DNA of 64,000 nucleotides from Spirochaeta africana DSM 8902 (GTDB taxonomy: Bacteria > Spirochaetota > Spirochaetia > DSM-27196 > DSM-8902). Each line of letters starts with the position of its first letter. The stretch's first letter is position 1. The notes under the pieces are model-generated. The model searched no databases. It was not told where the DNA came from and was given only the letters and a program-made list of their open reading frames with translations. The position numbers and the translations under genes are program-made. The stretch spans positions 682,001 through 746,000 of the forward strand of contig NC_017098.1 of assembly GCF_000242595.2 (NCBI RefSeq). Reading direction: 5' to 3'. Shown in pieces: positions 25,748 to 35,128 of the stretch.

Positions 25748-26398
25748 ATGCGAGTATTGGTTATTGGCGCGAACGGAAATACCGGACGGCGTCTGACAGA
25801 GATTCTGGCTCACGGCCCGCACCACCCGGTCGCGATGATTCGACAGCCCGCTCAGCAGGAGTGGTTTCAGCAGCGCGGCATTGAAACCGTCCAGGGTGAT
25901 CTGGAGCATCCGATTGACGATGCGGTACAGGACTGTGATGCAGTGATCTTCGCTGCCGGCAGCGGCCCGAAGACCGGCAAGGATAAAACGGTGTTGATCG
26001 ATCATATCGGTGCTATTCGCTCCATGGTGGCTGCCGCCATACATGGCGCACGCCGGTATGTGATGCTGTCATCGATAGGTGCATCGGTTACCAGCACTTC
26101 GCCGATCCAGCATTACCACCGCGCCAAAGGGCATGCCGATGCCTTTCTGCAGGGGATGCACGAGGTAATGGAGCATACACTGGACTGGACGATCGTACGG
26201 CCGGGTCGTCTGACCGATGAGCCTGGCGGCGGTGCTGCAATCTTCGACCCCGGCAGCGAGAAACCGACCACCTCTCGCCAGACGCTGGCCGAGGGGCTGG
26301 CCGCCTGCCTGGATGAACCAGCCTCGATCGGGAAAACCTTTCATCTGTTTGATGGCCAGCAGTCGATCCGGGATCTGCTGCGCCAGCTGGACGACTGA
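25748..26398 (+). CDS. NAD(P)-binding atypical SDR (NmrA-like)
   Basis: 216 residues from the ATG at 25748, with GGAGG just upstream. The Rossmann loop is VLVIGANGNTGRRL (GxxGxxG), followed by acidic/loop residues VQGDLE and AVIFAAGSG. A YVMLSSIGAS strand and DWTIVRPGRLTDEPGG are typical of the atypical SDR5/YwnB-like group, which lacks the full YxxxK dehydrogenase dyad. Probably an oxidoreductase or redox-sensing protein; the substrate is unknown. It shares the operator-bearing intergenic region with the divergent metal transporter genes and may be co-regulated. Confidence 0.85.
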   Translation: MRVLVIGANGNTGRRLTEILAHGPHHPVAMIRQPAQQEWFQQRGIETVQGDLEHPIDDAVQDCDAVIFAAGSGPKTGKDKTVLIDHIGAIRSMVAAAIHGARRYVMLSSIGASVTSTSPIQHYHRAKGHADAFLQGMHEVMEHTLDWTIVRPGRLTDEPGGGAAIFDPGSEKPTTSRQTLAEGLAACLDEPASIGKTFHLFDGQQSIRDLLRQLDD

Positions 26399-26409
26399 AT
26401 ACGCCAGCG

Positions 26410-28860
26410 ATGCCCATGCAGCAGTATCATGGCAGTCTGGTGCATGTCTGGCACTATCGCGGTACTATCCGGATGGCTGGCAGACTGGATGATGGCCGCA
26501 GCTTTGCCGCCGAGGTTGCACCGGATGCCGCTGGCAGTGACTGGCTGACTGCCGCGGATGCCCCAACAGCCGGCAGCACTGCCAGCAACAGCCCGGGCGA
26601 AACCGATGCCCCCATACCCGGCAGCGCCGCCGCCGACACTGCTGGCGGAGCCACTGCTGCCGGAGGCACCGACACCGAGACCAGCGCGGCCAGCCATCCG
26701 GCGGGCGGCTGGCAGGCATGGGACGGGCGGGAGCTTCCCGGGCCGCCGGCAGATCTCGGCTTTTCTGTGCCGGATAATTTTCTGCTGCGGCGCGGGATTC
26801 GCCGGACTGTCAAACTGGTCGGAACGCCGGTGGCCGCCACACGTGTCGATCTGTATTTCCGTGATCCGGTCATCGAACCACAGGAAGGGGCGGTTCAGCT
26901 GCGATGGGCTGCGCTCGATATAGAAACCGATCCTGACGGCAGGATTACGGCGGTATCGCTGGTATGCGGCAGCTTCGAAGTGGTAGTGTTCCACGGCCCC
27001 GAGCTAGACGATCCCCGTGTCGAAGCCGTGGACTCCGAGCAAGCCCTGCTGCTACGTCTGGCCGAACTGCTGCAGCAGCAGGATCCCGATGTGCTGACCG
27101 GATGGAATGTTGCCGGGTTTGATATGGCAGTGCTGGAGCAGCGCTTTGCTGCCTGCCGCCTGCCGTTCGATATTGGCAGAACCGGGCAGGAGACAGCCGG
27201 TACCCGCAAGACCGGAACAGGACTGACCCGGGTATTTGTTCCGGGTCGTCAGGTCGTCGATGCCATGCAGGCGGTTCGCGCCTCCGGCCGCCGTTTTGCA
27301 GATATGCGGCTCGATACCGTTGCCCATGCAATTCTGGGGGAGGGCAAGACCGCTGGTATGGGCGAGGCAACGGACAAACTGGCCGAGCTGGAAACCCTGC
27401 GGCGCAGCCAACCGCTGGAGTACTGTCGGTACTGTTTGCATGACTCCCGGCTGGTACAGTCAATCCTGCACCACACCGGCCTGGACAGGCTGACCGAGGT
27501 TCGGGCAGAGCTGACCGGTATGGGGATGGATATGGCCTGGACCAGCATCCCGGTGTTTGAACGGCTCTACGCCCTGGAGCTCCTGAAACGCCGGATTGTG
27601 CCGCCGACAGCAGCAGCCCCGGATGCAGAGTTCGGGGCGCCGGGCGGCACGGTGCTGGAACCCGTACCGGGGCTGTTTGCCCATGTGCTGGTGTTTGATT
27701 TTCGCAGCCTGTACCCCTCGATCATGCGCACATTCAACATCGATCCCCTGAGTTACGCCCGGGCACAGCAGCATCCCGACCCGGAAGCCCTGGTGGCGCC
27801 GAACGGGGCTTCCTTCAGCCGGGATCCGGGGATACTCCCGGCGCTGCTCGCCCGATATTTTGCTGCCCGGGAGCAGGCGATCGCCGCCGGGGATGCAGTA
27901 GGGACCCATGTATACAAGATCCTGATGAATTCCCTGTACGGGGTGCTGGGGTCGGCCGGCTGCATCTATGCCCGCCGTGAACTTGCCGGGGCGATAACCG
28001 GGTTCGGGCGCTACTGCCTGCTGTTTGCCCGGGACTTTTTCCGGGCACGCGGACTGACGGTTTTATATGGCGATACCGACTCGGTGTTTGTGTATGCCGG
28101 CGGCCAGGATGCCGCTGGTGCTGCCGGGAGGTATGCCGAGGAGCTGAATGCTGCCCTCACCGCGCAGATCCGGGAGGAATACCGGGTGGCATCGCAGATC
28201 TCTATCCGGTTTGAGCAGTCCTACCACTGGCTGCTGTTGCCCAAACTGCGGGGCGCAGACAGCGAGCAGCGGGTGCGCGGCAGAGCCAAGGGCTACGCCG
28301 GCAGTACCCCCGACGGCAAACTCGAGATTCGCGGGATCGAAGCCGCCCGCAGCGACTATACCGAGCTGGCCAGGCGCTTCCAGACCGAACTGCTGGAGCT
28401 GCTGTTCGGCGGCGCCACTGCCGGGCAGCTGTGTGACTATGCCCGCGAATTCGCTGCGCAGCTGTCTCTTGGTTGCCTGGACGATCACCTGGTATACCGC
28501 AAGGTGCTGCGCCGGGCAGCAGCCTCATACACCCATGCCGCACCGCCGCCGGTGCGCGCCGCCCGGAAACTGGGCTGGACGCGTCGCCGGGGCAGAATCG
28601 CCTATGTCATGACGGTGCAGGGGCCCGAACCCCTGGAGATGCTGCACAGCCGCCTGGACTACCGGTACTATATCGAACATCAGCTCAAACCCATCTGGAA
28701 AAGCATTATCGAAACGGCAGAGCTGGGAGACAGCCTGGTACGGATGCTGCAGAATGCCGGCGACCCGGCGGGGTACAGCCCGGATTCCCGGCATCCTGTC
28801 GTCGGGGCTGCCGCCGGGCTGGATCCCTTCAGTGACCAGCTGGAGCTGGGATTCGGATAG
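26410..28860 (+). CDS. polB: family B DNA polymerase (Pol II type)
   Basis: 816 residues. The 3'-5' exonuclease has ExoI ALDIETD (D170, E172), ExoII VLTGWNVAGFDM and ExoIII YCRYCLHDSRLV. Polymerase motif A is DFRSLYPSIMR (about residue 431), motif B is KILMNSLYGVLGS, and motif C is YGDTDSVFVY (about 553). All catalytic aspartates are present. E. coli Pol II (783 residues) is the closest type; it restarts forks and bypasses lesions. An Ala/Gly/Thr-rich, probably disordered stretch (about residues 38-105) is unusual. It begins 11 nt after the SDR gene, without a clear Shine-Dalgarno; ATG 26416 is an alternative. Confidence 0.94.
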   Translation: MPMQQYHGSLVHVWHYRGTIRMAGRLDDGRSFAAEVAPDAAGSDWLTAADAPTAGSTASNSPGETDAPIPGSAAADTAGGATAAGGTDTETSAASHPAGGWQAWDGRELPGPPADLGFSVPDNFLLRRGIRRTVKLVGTPVAATRVDLYFRDPVIEPQEGAVQLRWAALDIETDPDGRITAVSLVCGSFEVVVFHGPELDDPRVEAVDSEQALLLRLAELLQQQDPDVLTGWNVAGFDMAVLEQRFAACRLPFDIGRTGQETAGTRKTGTGLTRVFVPGRQVVDAMQAVRASGRRFADMRLDTVAHAILGEGKTAGMGEATDKLAELETLRRSQPLEYCRYCLHDSRLVQSILHHTGLDRLTEVRAELTGMGMDMAWTSIPVFERLYALELLKRRIVPPTAAAPDAEFGAPGGTVLEPVPGLFAHVLVFDFRSLYPSIMRTFNIDPLSYARAQQHPDPEALVAPNGASFSRDPGILPALLARYFAAREQAIAAGDAVGTHVYKILMNSLYGVLGSAGCIYARRELAGAITGFGRYCLLFARDFFRARGLTVLYGDTDSVFVYAGGQDAAGAAGRYAEELNAALTAQIREEYRVASQISIRFEQSYHWLLLPKLRGADSEQRVRGRAKGYAGSTPDGKLEIRGIEAARSDYTELARRFQTELLELLFGGATAGQLCDYAREFAAQLSLGCLDDHLVYRKVLRRAAASYTHAAPPPVRAARKLGWTRRRGRIAYVMTVQGPEPLEMLHSRLDYRYYIEHQLKPIWKSIIETAELGDSLVRMLQNAGDPAGYSPDSRHPVVGAAAGLDPFSDQLELGFG

Positions 28861-28872
28861 AACTGCCGGGTG

Positions 28873-30162
28873 TTACGAGGATCGAGCCTCGTTCGACCGG
28901 GCCAGTTTGCGTGCCAGGAGCTTCGAGAGAAAAATACCGTAGTGCGGGTACTGTTTCATAACCTCGACAAAGGCCTTACGGGTAATCTTGATAAGCTTGG
29001 CATCGGTCTCGGCGATGACGGTGGCGCTGCGCAGGTTGTTCAGCAGGAAGCTCATCTCTCCCATAAAGATATCGGCCGGGGTTATGCTGCCCACCTGTTT
29101 ACCGCCATGGTGCACGCTGAAATGCCCGCTGGAGATATAGTACAGAAAATCGCCGCGCTCGCCCTCGCGGAATACCACATCCCCAGGCTGTGGAAACAGT
29201 GTCTGCTCTCCGGAAAAACCCTGCGGCGCCTGGCGTTCCTCACCCTCCCGGTGACGGATTACCATTGTTACCTCGTTGCCCTGATCGTTATAGCGCAGTT
29301 CATCGGCAATGGTCTCGGCCATATGAATCCCCCGGCCATGCTGGGAGTATAGATCCTGGGTGCGGGTCTTTTCCCGCACGGCGGCAACATCAAAGCCATC
29401 GCCATCGTCGCGGATAGTAAAGGTGGTCTGTGTGCCGTCGCTCTCCCAGCTGAAGCGCACACGCTTCAGGGCGATCTCGACATCCTGGCAGCGCTCCTGT
29501 ACCAGGTCGACCACGCTCCCGCCGGATTCCAGCGCGGCGGTTTTTTCCTCGTAGGTAATCCCGCAGTTCCCGTGTTCCACCGCATTGATGATCAGCTCCG
29601 ACAGCGCCAGCTGCAGTTTCAGCTTGTCCTGTGGCTGAATCAGTCCCATCTGGGCAAGGTTGGTAACCGGAATGCCGGCGTAGATGGGAACCGCCAGGGT
29701 GTCGTTATCGATCTGAAAGGAACCGCTCATTCTATCGGTAAAGTGGCTGGAAACCTCGCGCTGGAAGATGAGCTGACGATTCCCCAGGATAATCGAGACG
29801 CACTTCATCAGGTGACTGCGGATCCGGCTGTAGTCCAGCAGCACCAGCAGATTCAGCTCGCGCAGCTGTTCGGCAATCTCGTCCTCGTTCTGTCGGCTGC
29901 CATCAAACAGCCCGATAATGCCGAAGCTGTGCAGCCAGCTGTCGGTTCTGACCTGTTCTGCCAGGCTGGACAGGCGCACCTGGGGATCCGCACAGTTCAG
30001 AATAACCAGCTCGGGCAGATCATAGTTCAGTGTTTCCTGGATACGCTGTTCGCTGGAGATCATCCGGATCGTGTAGCCCAGCCGCTGACCATGCTGCTGA
30101 TAGGCGTCTCGAAGTCGCTCCAGCACCTCGTGTTGTGAATTGATGAACGCAATAAGTCCCAT
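28873..30162 (-). CDS. anti-sigma-type ATPase fused to a cyclic-nucleotide-binding domain
   Basis: 429 residues in three parts. Residues 1-140 look like a receiver-type fold without a clear phospho-site (ELVILNCADPQ). The middle is an HATPase of the SpoIIAB/RsbW class: N-box LALSELIINAVEHGN, G1 IRDDGDGFDV, G2 GRGIHMAETIADEL. The C-terminus is a cNMP-binding beta-roll: DVVFREGERGDFLYYISSGH, then DIFMGEMSFLLNNLRSATV. The roll keeps GE but has NNLRSA where cAMP binders have xRxA. It is probably a serine kinase or anti-sigma regulator tuned by a nucleotide or by another ligand. Converges with polB, 12 nt away. Confidence 0.85.
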   Translation of the reverse strand: MGLIAFINSQHEVLERLRDAYQQHGQRLGYTIRMISSEQRIQETLNYDLPELVILNCADPQVRLSSLAEQVRTDSWLHSFGIIGLFDGSRQNEDEIAEQLRELNLLVLLDYSRIRSHLMKCVSIILGNRQLIFQREVSSHFTDRMSGSFQIDNDTLAVPIYAGIPVTNLAQMGLIQPQDKLKLQLALSELIINAVEHGNCGITYEEKTAALESGGSVVDLVQERCQDVEIALKRVRFSWESDGTQTTFTIRDDGDGFDVAAVREKTRTQDLYSQHGRGIHMAETIADELRYNDQGNEVTMVIRHREGEERQAPQGFSGEQTLFPQPGDVVFREGERGDFLYYISSGHFSVHHGGKQVGSITPADIFMGEMSFLLNNLRSATVIAETDAKLIKITRKAFVEVMKQYPHYGIFLSKLLARKLARSNEARSS

Positions 30163-30231
30163 GCTGCCTCCGCTACAATACTATGGGGCAGGGCTGATGG
30201 ATGCAAGCCCGGGAATGCAAGAGCCGTGAAA

Positions 30232-31110
30232 ATGGATTACACTCGGCGCATGGACACGGAAAATATCACAGAATCCGGGGTTGAGGATGCATATTCACAG
30301 CCGCGGGCGCGTACCGCACTGGGCGCAGCCGCCGCGGCCGTTGCAACCCATGTCGGTCTGCTGCTTGCCGGCGGACTGGTATACGGGGTGCTGGTGTACA
30401 ACCAGGCCGCGGTGGTCACGACCGGGTCTCTCGCCGGCGTACTTGGCGGCCTGCTTACCGCCGTCCTGGGGGTGATCGCCGCCATGATTGCGGTTGCCCG
30501 CTGGGGCGACGGGGTGTCCGGTACCCTGATGCTGCTGAGCAGAGCTCATTCTTTGCGAGAGTATCGCCATACCGTGTTCTTTGCACTGCTCACCTACTTT
30601 TTGAGCGTGCTGTTTGCCGTTGCCATAAACGCACTGCCGTTCATGCCCGATGCCTATCCTGCCGAGGAGCTGCTGGCGCTGTTCCCGGAACCCCTGCTGC
30701 TGCGTATCCTGCTGGTGGGGCTGCTGATACCGGTCGTGGAGGAGGTGATCTATCGGGGGATCGTGCTGCGCAGGCTGGCAGCGATCTTTTCCCCCCGCGC
30801 TGCAATCGTGCTGTCGGCACTGGTGTTTGGCGCCATTCACTGGGACTCGCTGCAGAGCCTGTACACCTTTGCCATGGGGCTGGCCATCGGCTGGCTGTTC
30901 CTGCGAACCGGCAGCCTGCAGCTGGCCGTGCTGGTGCATGTGGTGTTCAATCTCTACGGGGTGATGATGGATGCCCTGCAGATGGACACCCGGGCCGACT
31001 GGGTGATTGGCCTGTATACGGTGATATTTCTGCTGGGTACGCTGATACTGGGCAGCAGAGCCTGCCGGTTTTTCTATGATTATCCCGAGGAATCCGTCGC
31101 AGGGGGGTGA
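30232..31110 (+). CDS. CPBP family intramembrane metalloprotease
   Basis: 292 residues from ATG 30232 (AAGAG 8 nt upstream); GTG 30226 is possible. Six to eight membrane helices. The Abi/CAAX-protease motifs are all present: EEVIYRG (motif 1, EExxxR), LVFGAIHW (motif 2, FxxxH) and VHVVFNLYG (motif 3, HxxxN/B). These Glu and His residues form a membrane-embedded metal site. Such proteins process prenylated or membrane substrates or serve immunity functions; the substrate here is unknown. The end overlaps the convergent LbH gene by 31 bp. Confidence 0.9.
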   Translation: MDYTRRMDTENITESGVEDAYSQPRARTALGAAAAAVATHVGLLLAGGLVYGVLVYNQAAVVTTGSLAGVLGGLLTAVLGVIAAMIAVARWGDGVSGTLMLLSRAHSLREYRHTVFFALLTYFLSVLFAVAINALPFMPDAYPAEELLALFPEPLLLRILLVGLLIPVVEEVIYRGIVLRRLAAIFSPRAAIVLSALVFGAIHWDSLQSLYTFAMGLAIGWLFLRTGSLQLAVLVHVVFNLYGVMMDALQMDTRADWVIGLYTVIFLLGTLILGSRACRFFYDYPEESVAGG

Positions 31111-31907
31111 TTCGGCCCGGCGCCCCGCTTCAGATAGAACCGGTCCAGGCCGCGCTCGATCTCCCGGGCCTGCCGCAGCGGCACCGCCGCGAGGCTGGTC
31201 ATCATGCTTTTCGGCGGCAGCCTGGTCCCCTTGCGCAGATACGAACCGATCCCGATCACGCTGTTCGCGCCGATCTCCACCCCTGGGGTGATATACGACC
31301 GTGCCCCGATCAGGGTGTTCTCGCCGATTACCACCCGCTCCAGGATCAGATGGTAGTTCTCCACAATGTGACAGGTAATCAGGGCATCTCCCCCCAGGAT
31401 CACATTATCACCCACTTCCAGCAGGTAGCAGTCCACCAGCGACCCCGTGTTGATCCGCACCCGACGCCCGATTTTCGCCCCGGCGATCCGGAAAAACAGA
31501 TTGGCAAACCCCGTTGCCCGGATCATCGGCAGGAACATCGTCTTGGCCATCCCGTAAAACCCGTTGTGGATCATCCAGCGCATTACCGTGAACGACTTGG
31601 CCGGATAGCGCCCCGGCCGGATCCCCAGCGAGCTCACCCGCATCCCGATTCCCACCACAAACACCGAGGTCACGTAGTAGGCAAACAGCGCCACCCCCAG
31701 ATACACCCCGAACTGCAGATAGTTCAGTGCCGAGTTGGCCACAAACGGCTCGAACCGCCGCCACCCCAGCGCCACCACATGCAGCGACGGCACCACACAC
31801 AGCCCGAACGCCGCCGCATAGAAAAAATAGAACACAATCGTCAGTACCATCTGCATCGGCAGTGATCGCACCAGCCGCACCAGCACCGCATTCACATTTG
31901 TCAGCAC
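31080..31907 (-). CDS. membrane-anchored left-handed beta-helix (hexapeptide) protein
   Basis: 275 residues. The N-terminal 130 residues hold two or three membrane segments (MVLTIVFYFFYAAAFGLCVV; FGVYLGVALFAYYVTSVFVV). The rest is a hexapeptide-repeat beta-helix: KIGRRVRINTGSLVD, NVILGGDALIT, VVIGENTLIGARSYI, and VEIGANSVIGIGSYL. This fold is found in acyl- and nucleotidyl-transferases and in membrane C-terminal modules of some peptide synthetases; here no catalytic His is obvious. It is followed closely by the glycogen debranching gene (3 nt upstream in transcription), so the two form a unit. An acyltransferase role is possible but unproven. Confidence 0.78.
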   Translation of the reverse strand: MLTNVNAVLVRLVRSLPMQMVLTIVFYFFYAAAFGLCVVPSLHVVALGWRRFEPFVANSALNYLQFGVYLGVALFAYYVTSVFVVGIGMRVSSLGIRPGRYPAKSFTVMRWMIHNGFYGMAKTMFLPMIRATGFANLFFRIAGAKIGRRVRINTGSLVDCYLLEVGDNVILGGDALITCHIVENYHLILERVVIGENTLIGARSYITPGVEIGANSVIGIGSYLRKGTRLPPKSMMTSLAAVPLRQAREIERGLDRFYLKRGAGPNHPPATDSSG

Positions 31908-31910
31908 CCG

Positions 31911-34406
31911 CTACTCCTCGACAGCCTCAAGATCCTCGCCGCGCCGGATAATCCCCTCCAGCACATCCCGGCCCTGCAGTACATCGTAGCCCGTCCGTGC
32001 CAGCGGCCCCGCCAGGGGAACCTTTGCAGACCCCGGCATCGCAACCGTACACTGCACCGCCTGTTCCGGCTCCAGTGTAACCTCTGCAGCCCGCTCAGCG
32101 CCAGTTTTTTTCTGGATAAAGATCGACACGCACACAGCGGCATTGTACCCGCACAGCCGCAGCTCCAGCTGCATGGCCTCCTCCCCGCCAGACTGCCGGG
32201 GCGCTCGTGCATACCGGACCAGCAGTCGGCCGGCCCCGCCGTGTTCGGCCGTGCCGATGGCATAGCCCGCCTGGTACTCCCGCCACGTTGTTGGCGCCCC
32301 GAGGTACAGCGCAACCCGCCCGTGCAGCAGATCCGGCCGCATCCCGGCATAGTCCTGATAGGCCGTGCGCGCAAACTCCGCCACACTCCAGGCCTGGCTG
32401 AAGGTCCCGGTGGGCTGCAGGCCCCCGTCCGCCCGGGGCAGGGGATCCAGGTTCTCGCTCAGGCTGCCCCGGCAGCCCAGCTCCAGCAGTTGAGCGGTCA
32501 GGTTGCGGCTCAGCTCCCAGGCGCTGTCGGCAGCCCCCGTCCGAACCAGTGCCGTCACCGCAAAGCCGGCGTTCCAGTGCCAGATCGCCCCGTTATGATA
32601 CGCCGCATCCTTGTGATACTCCGGGCGGTTGTCGTGATAGGGGTGGAACCAGCTGCGCCCCCGCGCATCGCGGTGGTCGGGGCTCAGCGACAGTACCCCC
32701 CAGGGCAGCACCAGCGCCGGCACCGCCGATTCCACCACCGCCTGTTCAACCCCGGGCGGGGCGGGGCGGTCGTGCAGCGGCAGGCTCAGCAGCATCAGCT
32801 GGTTGGGACGCATCGTCCAGTCCGGGCTGTCATCCGGCCGCAGCCGATCGGCCAGCCGCTGCCGGGTCGGGTCCCAGAAACGCTGCAGCAGGTTGCCGGC
32901 CAGGTGTTCCGCTGCCGCCTGCCAGCTGTCGCGCTGCACCTGCCGGCCGGTGATGGCGGCCACCTCGACCGCCGCCAGCAGGGCGGTATGCCACAATACC
33001 TGTATCTCGATCGCCCGGCTGCCGCGCCCCGACCACGGCAGCAGCCCCTGCGCATCGGCATCCGGGCGGGTAACCGCCGGGCGATCGCCGGGATCGAACT
33101 TGGCATCCATCCAGGTGTCGGCGGCATCGTGGGTCAGAAACCCCTCGTCATCCACCCAGTAGCGCAGGGCACCCTCGATCGCTCGCTCGACAGTCGGGTA
33201 CATCCGCTGCGCAAAGCGATGGTCGCCGGTGTAGTCCAGATACTCGCGGATCTCGCGCAGCAGCCACGGGGTCCCGTCGGTGGTGTTGTAGATCGCCGTT
33301 TCCGGGGTGGTCACCCGGTTCGGTACCCGACCGTAGCAGCGGCTGTCGGGGTCGGTACACTGCAGCTCGGCAAAGCTCTCGATTACCTCCCGCGCCTCGG
33401 CAAAGCGCCCGGTTACCAGCAAGGCCCCCGGCAGGGTGATAAAGGTATCACGCCCCCAGTAGTCCTTGAACCATGGCAGCCCGGCCCAGATCCCGGTGCC
33501 GAACTCGCGCACCACCATGCTGTCGGCTGCGACTGCTGCCCAGTGCACCGCCCGGCTGTAGTCCGGCTGCTCGTCGCACCAGAACCAGCTGCGGGTCAGA
33601 AGCTCATGCCGCACCACCTGCTCATGCGCGATCGGATCAACCCGGAAGAGCTCGCGCACAGTGGTCAGCGCCTCCTGCAGCGTGCTGCCAAAGCCCAGCG
33701 AGACCGTCAGGCTGGTGCAGGACCCGGTGCTGGTCAGCCAGTGCTGAACTTCGTCCCCGGGTGACGGCCGACCATCGGGATCGGCGACGGCAGGTGCCAC
33801 CTGGCAGTCGCTGTCGGCCATGGCAGCTGCCCACCCGGGGCAGGCCTCGGCCGGCGGGCGGTCGGCAAACACCCCCGGCTGCCCGGCGGGCTCGGAAAAC
33901 CCCGCCAGCGGCAGGATCAGGGCCGCCCCGCCGCTATCATCGGCAGCAGCGAGATCTGCGGCGGTGCCGCCCTCGATGACTGCCTGTACCCCCAGCCGGG
34001 AGCCCCGCGGCACCGAGAGCCGCAGGCTCACCCCCCGCCGATCGCGATGGATTGCCAGCCGCGCGCTGCAGCCGTTCGGCCACTGAGCGACCCAACCGTC
34101 CGGCAGAATGGCGAATCCGGCAGCGGCTGCTGCCAGCTCGATGCCATCAACCCGGAACCGGGGGTAGCGAAAGCGGTAGCCGCTGCGGTGACGGTAGGCG
34201 GACCCGGCAATCTCCGGCCCGACCCGCCCATCGTAGTAGCCGTCCAGCCCGTCGCCGGCTACAAATGCTGCCGACTCCCCGGCAGCAACCGGGATCTGCA
34301 GCCGCTGGTACCACTCCTGTGGTGGCGGCACCATCTCGCGCTCTGTCGGGGGCGGTGCCGCCGCCGGACGGCTGCCGGAAAGCAGCCGGAAATTCTCTGT
34401 ACACAT
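31911..34406 (-). CDS. glycogen debranching enzyme (GH133-like, GDE_C)
   Basis: 831 residues. The N-terminal half is a beta-rich glycogen-binding-like domain. The C-terminal (alpha/alpha)6 barrel is the amylo-alpha-1,6-glucosidase domain, recognised by AGLPWFKDYWGRDTFITLPG, TTPETAIYNTTDGTPWLLRE and YHNGAIWHWNAGFAVTALVR. Conserved acidic residues lie in GRDTF and in DAADTWMDAK. It would remove branch points from glycogen or maltodextrin in the cytoplasm. No glycogen synthase or phosphorylase genes lie nearby. It is the first gene of a two-gene unit with the beta-helix protein. Base composition is especially GC-rich. Confidence 0.92.
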   Translation of the reverse strand: MCTENFRLLSGSRPAAAPPPTEREMVPPPQEWYQRLQIPVAAGESAAFVAGDGLDGYYDGRVGPEIAGSAYRHRSGYRFRYPRFRVDGIELAAAAAGFAILPDGWVAQWPNGCSARLAIHRDRRGVSLRLSVPRGSRLGVQAVIEGGTAADLAAADDSGGAALILPLAGFSEPAGQPGVFADRPPAEACPGWAAAMADSDCQVAPAVADPDGRPSPGDEVQHWLTSTGSCTSLTVSLGFGSTLQEALTTVRELFRVDPIAHEQVVRHELLTRSWFWCDEQPDYSRAVHWAAVAADSMVVREFGTGIWAGLPWFKDYWGRDTFITLPGALLVTGRFAEAREVIESFAELQCTDPDSRCYGRVPNRVTTPETAIYNTTDGTPWLLREIREYLDYTGDHRFAQRMYPTVERAIEGALRYWVDDEGFLTHDAADTWMDAKFDPGDRPAVTRPDADAQGLLPWSGRGSRAIEIQVLWHTALLAAVEVAAITGRQVQRDSWQAAAEHLAGNLLQRFWDPTRQRLADRLRPDDSPDWTMRPNQLMLLSLPLHDRPAPPGVEQAVVESAVPALVLPWGVLSLSPDHRDARGRSWFHPYHDNRPEYHKDAAYHNGAIWHWNAGFAVTALVRTGAADSAWELSRNLTAQLLELGCRGSLSENLDPLPRADGGLQPTGTFSQAWSVAEFARTAYQDYAGMRPDLLHGRVALYLGAPTTWREYQAGYAIGTAEHGGAGRLLVRYARAPRQSGGEEAMQLELRLCGYNAAVCVSIFIQKKTGAERAAEVTLEPEQAVQCTVAMPGSAKVPLAGPLARTGYDVLQGRDVLEGIIRRGEDLEAVEE

Positions 34407-34463
34407 GGCACCAGTTTACTGGAAAGACTGGCGCCGGTCAGGCGGCACGGCTATACTTGCTGC

Positions 34464-35099
34464 ATGAATCGTATAAAGTGTGTGCTGATTGCGGCTCTGC
34501 CCGTGCTGCTGGCGGTAACCGGCTGTGTAACCGCCGGTCAGGACTCGGCTTACCCGCTGCCGGCAGGAACCGTTGCCTTCGGGGTACACGGATCGCTGCC
34601 CCTGGATCGCCTGGCAGACGACTCGTCGCTGCCTAATCAACGGGTGATCCCGGCCCTCTCCACCCGGGTTGGCCTGCCGCATCGCCTGGAGTTCAGCACA
34701 GAAATCGGCTACGCCGGTATCGGCATGCACCTGAAAGGCGGTTTGTTGCCGCTGGATTCCCCCGTGCAGATCACCCCGATTGCCGGCGGCTACCTGCTGC
34801 CCGAGCCCAGCCTGAACGCCGGGCTTCTGGCCGGCACCCGGATCATCCCTGGCACCGAACTCTATGGCGGGCTGCGGGTAATGGAACGACCATTGCTGTG
34901 GGGTGACCCCGTCCTGCAGAGCAGTGCCGGGGTGCATCTGCTGCACGACCGGATGTTCAGCCTGCAGCTGGCCTATACCCACCTGCACCTGCTCGGGGAC
35001 CCCTGGCTGCTGATAAAAAAAGACGCCGCGCTGATAAGCGTCGGCGTCCTGTTTCACCCGAACCGGGTGGATTGGTGGCGATCGGTGCGCTTTCCGTAA
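34464..35099 (+). CDS. putative lipoprotein, beta-rich
   Basis: 211 residues. The signal sequence MNRIKCVLIAALPVLL runs into lipobox AVTGC, so lipidation at C21 is likely. The remainder has alternating beta strands and Gly turns (VAFGVHGSLPL, EFSTEIGYAGIGMHLKGGLL, ELYGGLRVMERP), like a small membrane-associated barrel or lipocalin-like fold. No family is recognised. No clear Shine-Dalgarno precedes the ATG; a TATACT -10-like box lies 8-13 nt upstream, so transcription may begin very close to the start codon. Confidence 0.65.
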   Translation: MNRIKCVLIAALPVLLAVTGCVTAGQDSAYPLPAGTVAFGVHGSLPLDRLADDSSLPNQRVIPALSTRVGLPHRLEFSTEIGYAGIGMHLKGGLLPLDSPVQITPIAGGYLLPEPSLNAGLLAGTRIIPGTELYGGLRVMERPLLWGDPVLQSSAGVHLLHDRMFSLQLAYTHLHLLGDPWLLIKKDAALISVGVLFHPNRVDWWRSVRFP

Positions 35100-35128
35100 T
35101 ACCGGAAACCGCGCCGCCGGGCTGACAC

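Noticed and set aside
32241-33764. Long plus-strand ORF opposite the glycogen debranching gene
   Set aside because: Pro/Gln/Arg-rich shadow of a strongly supported enzyme; no start signal.
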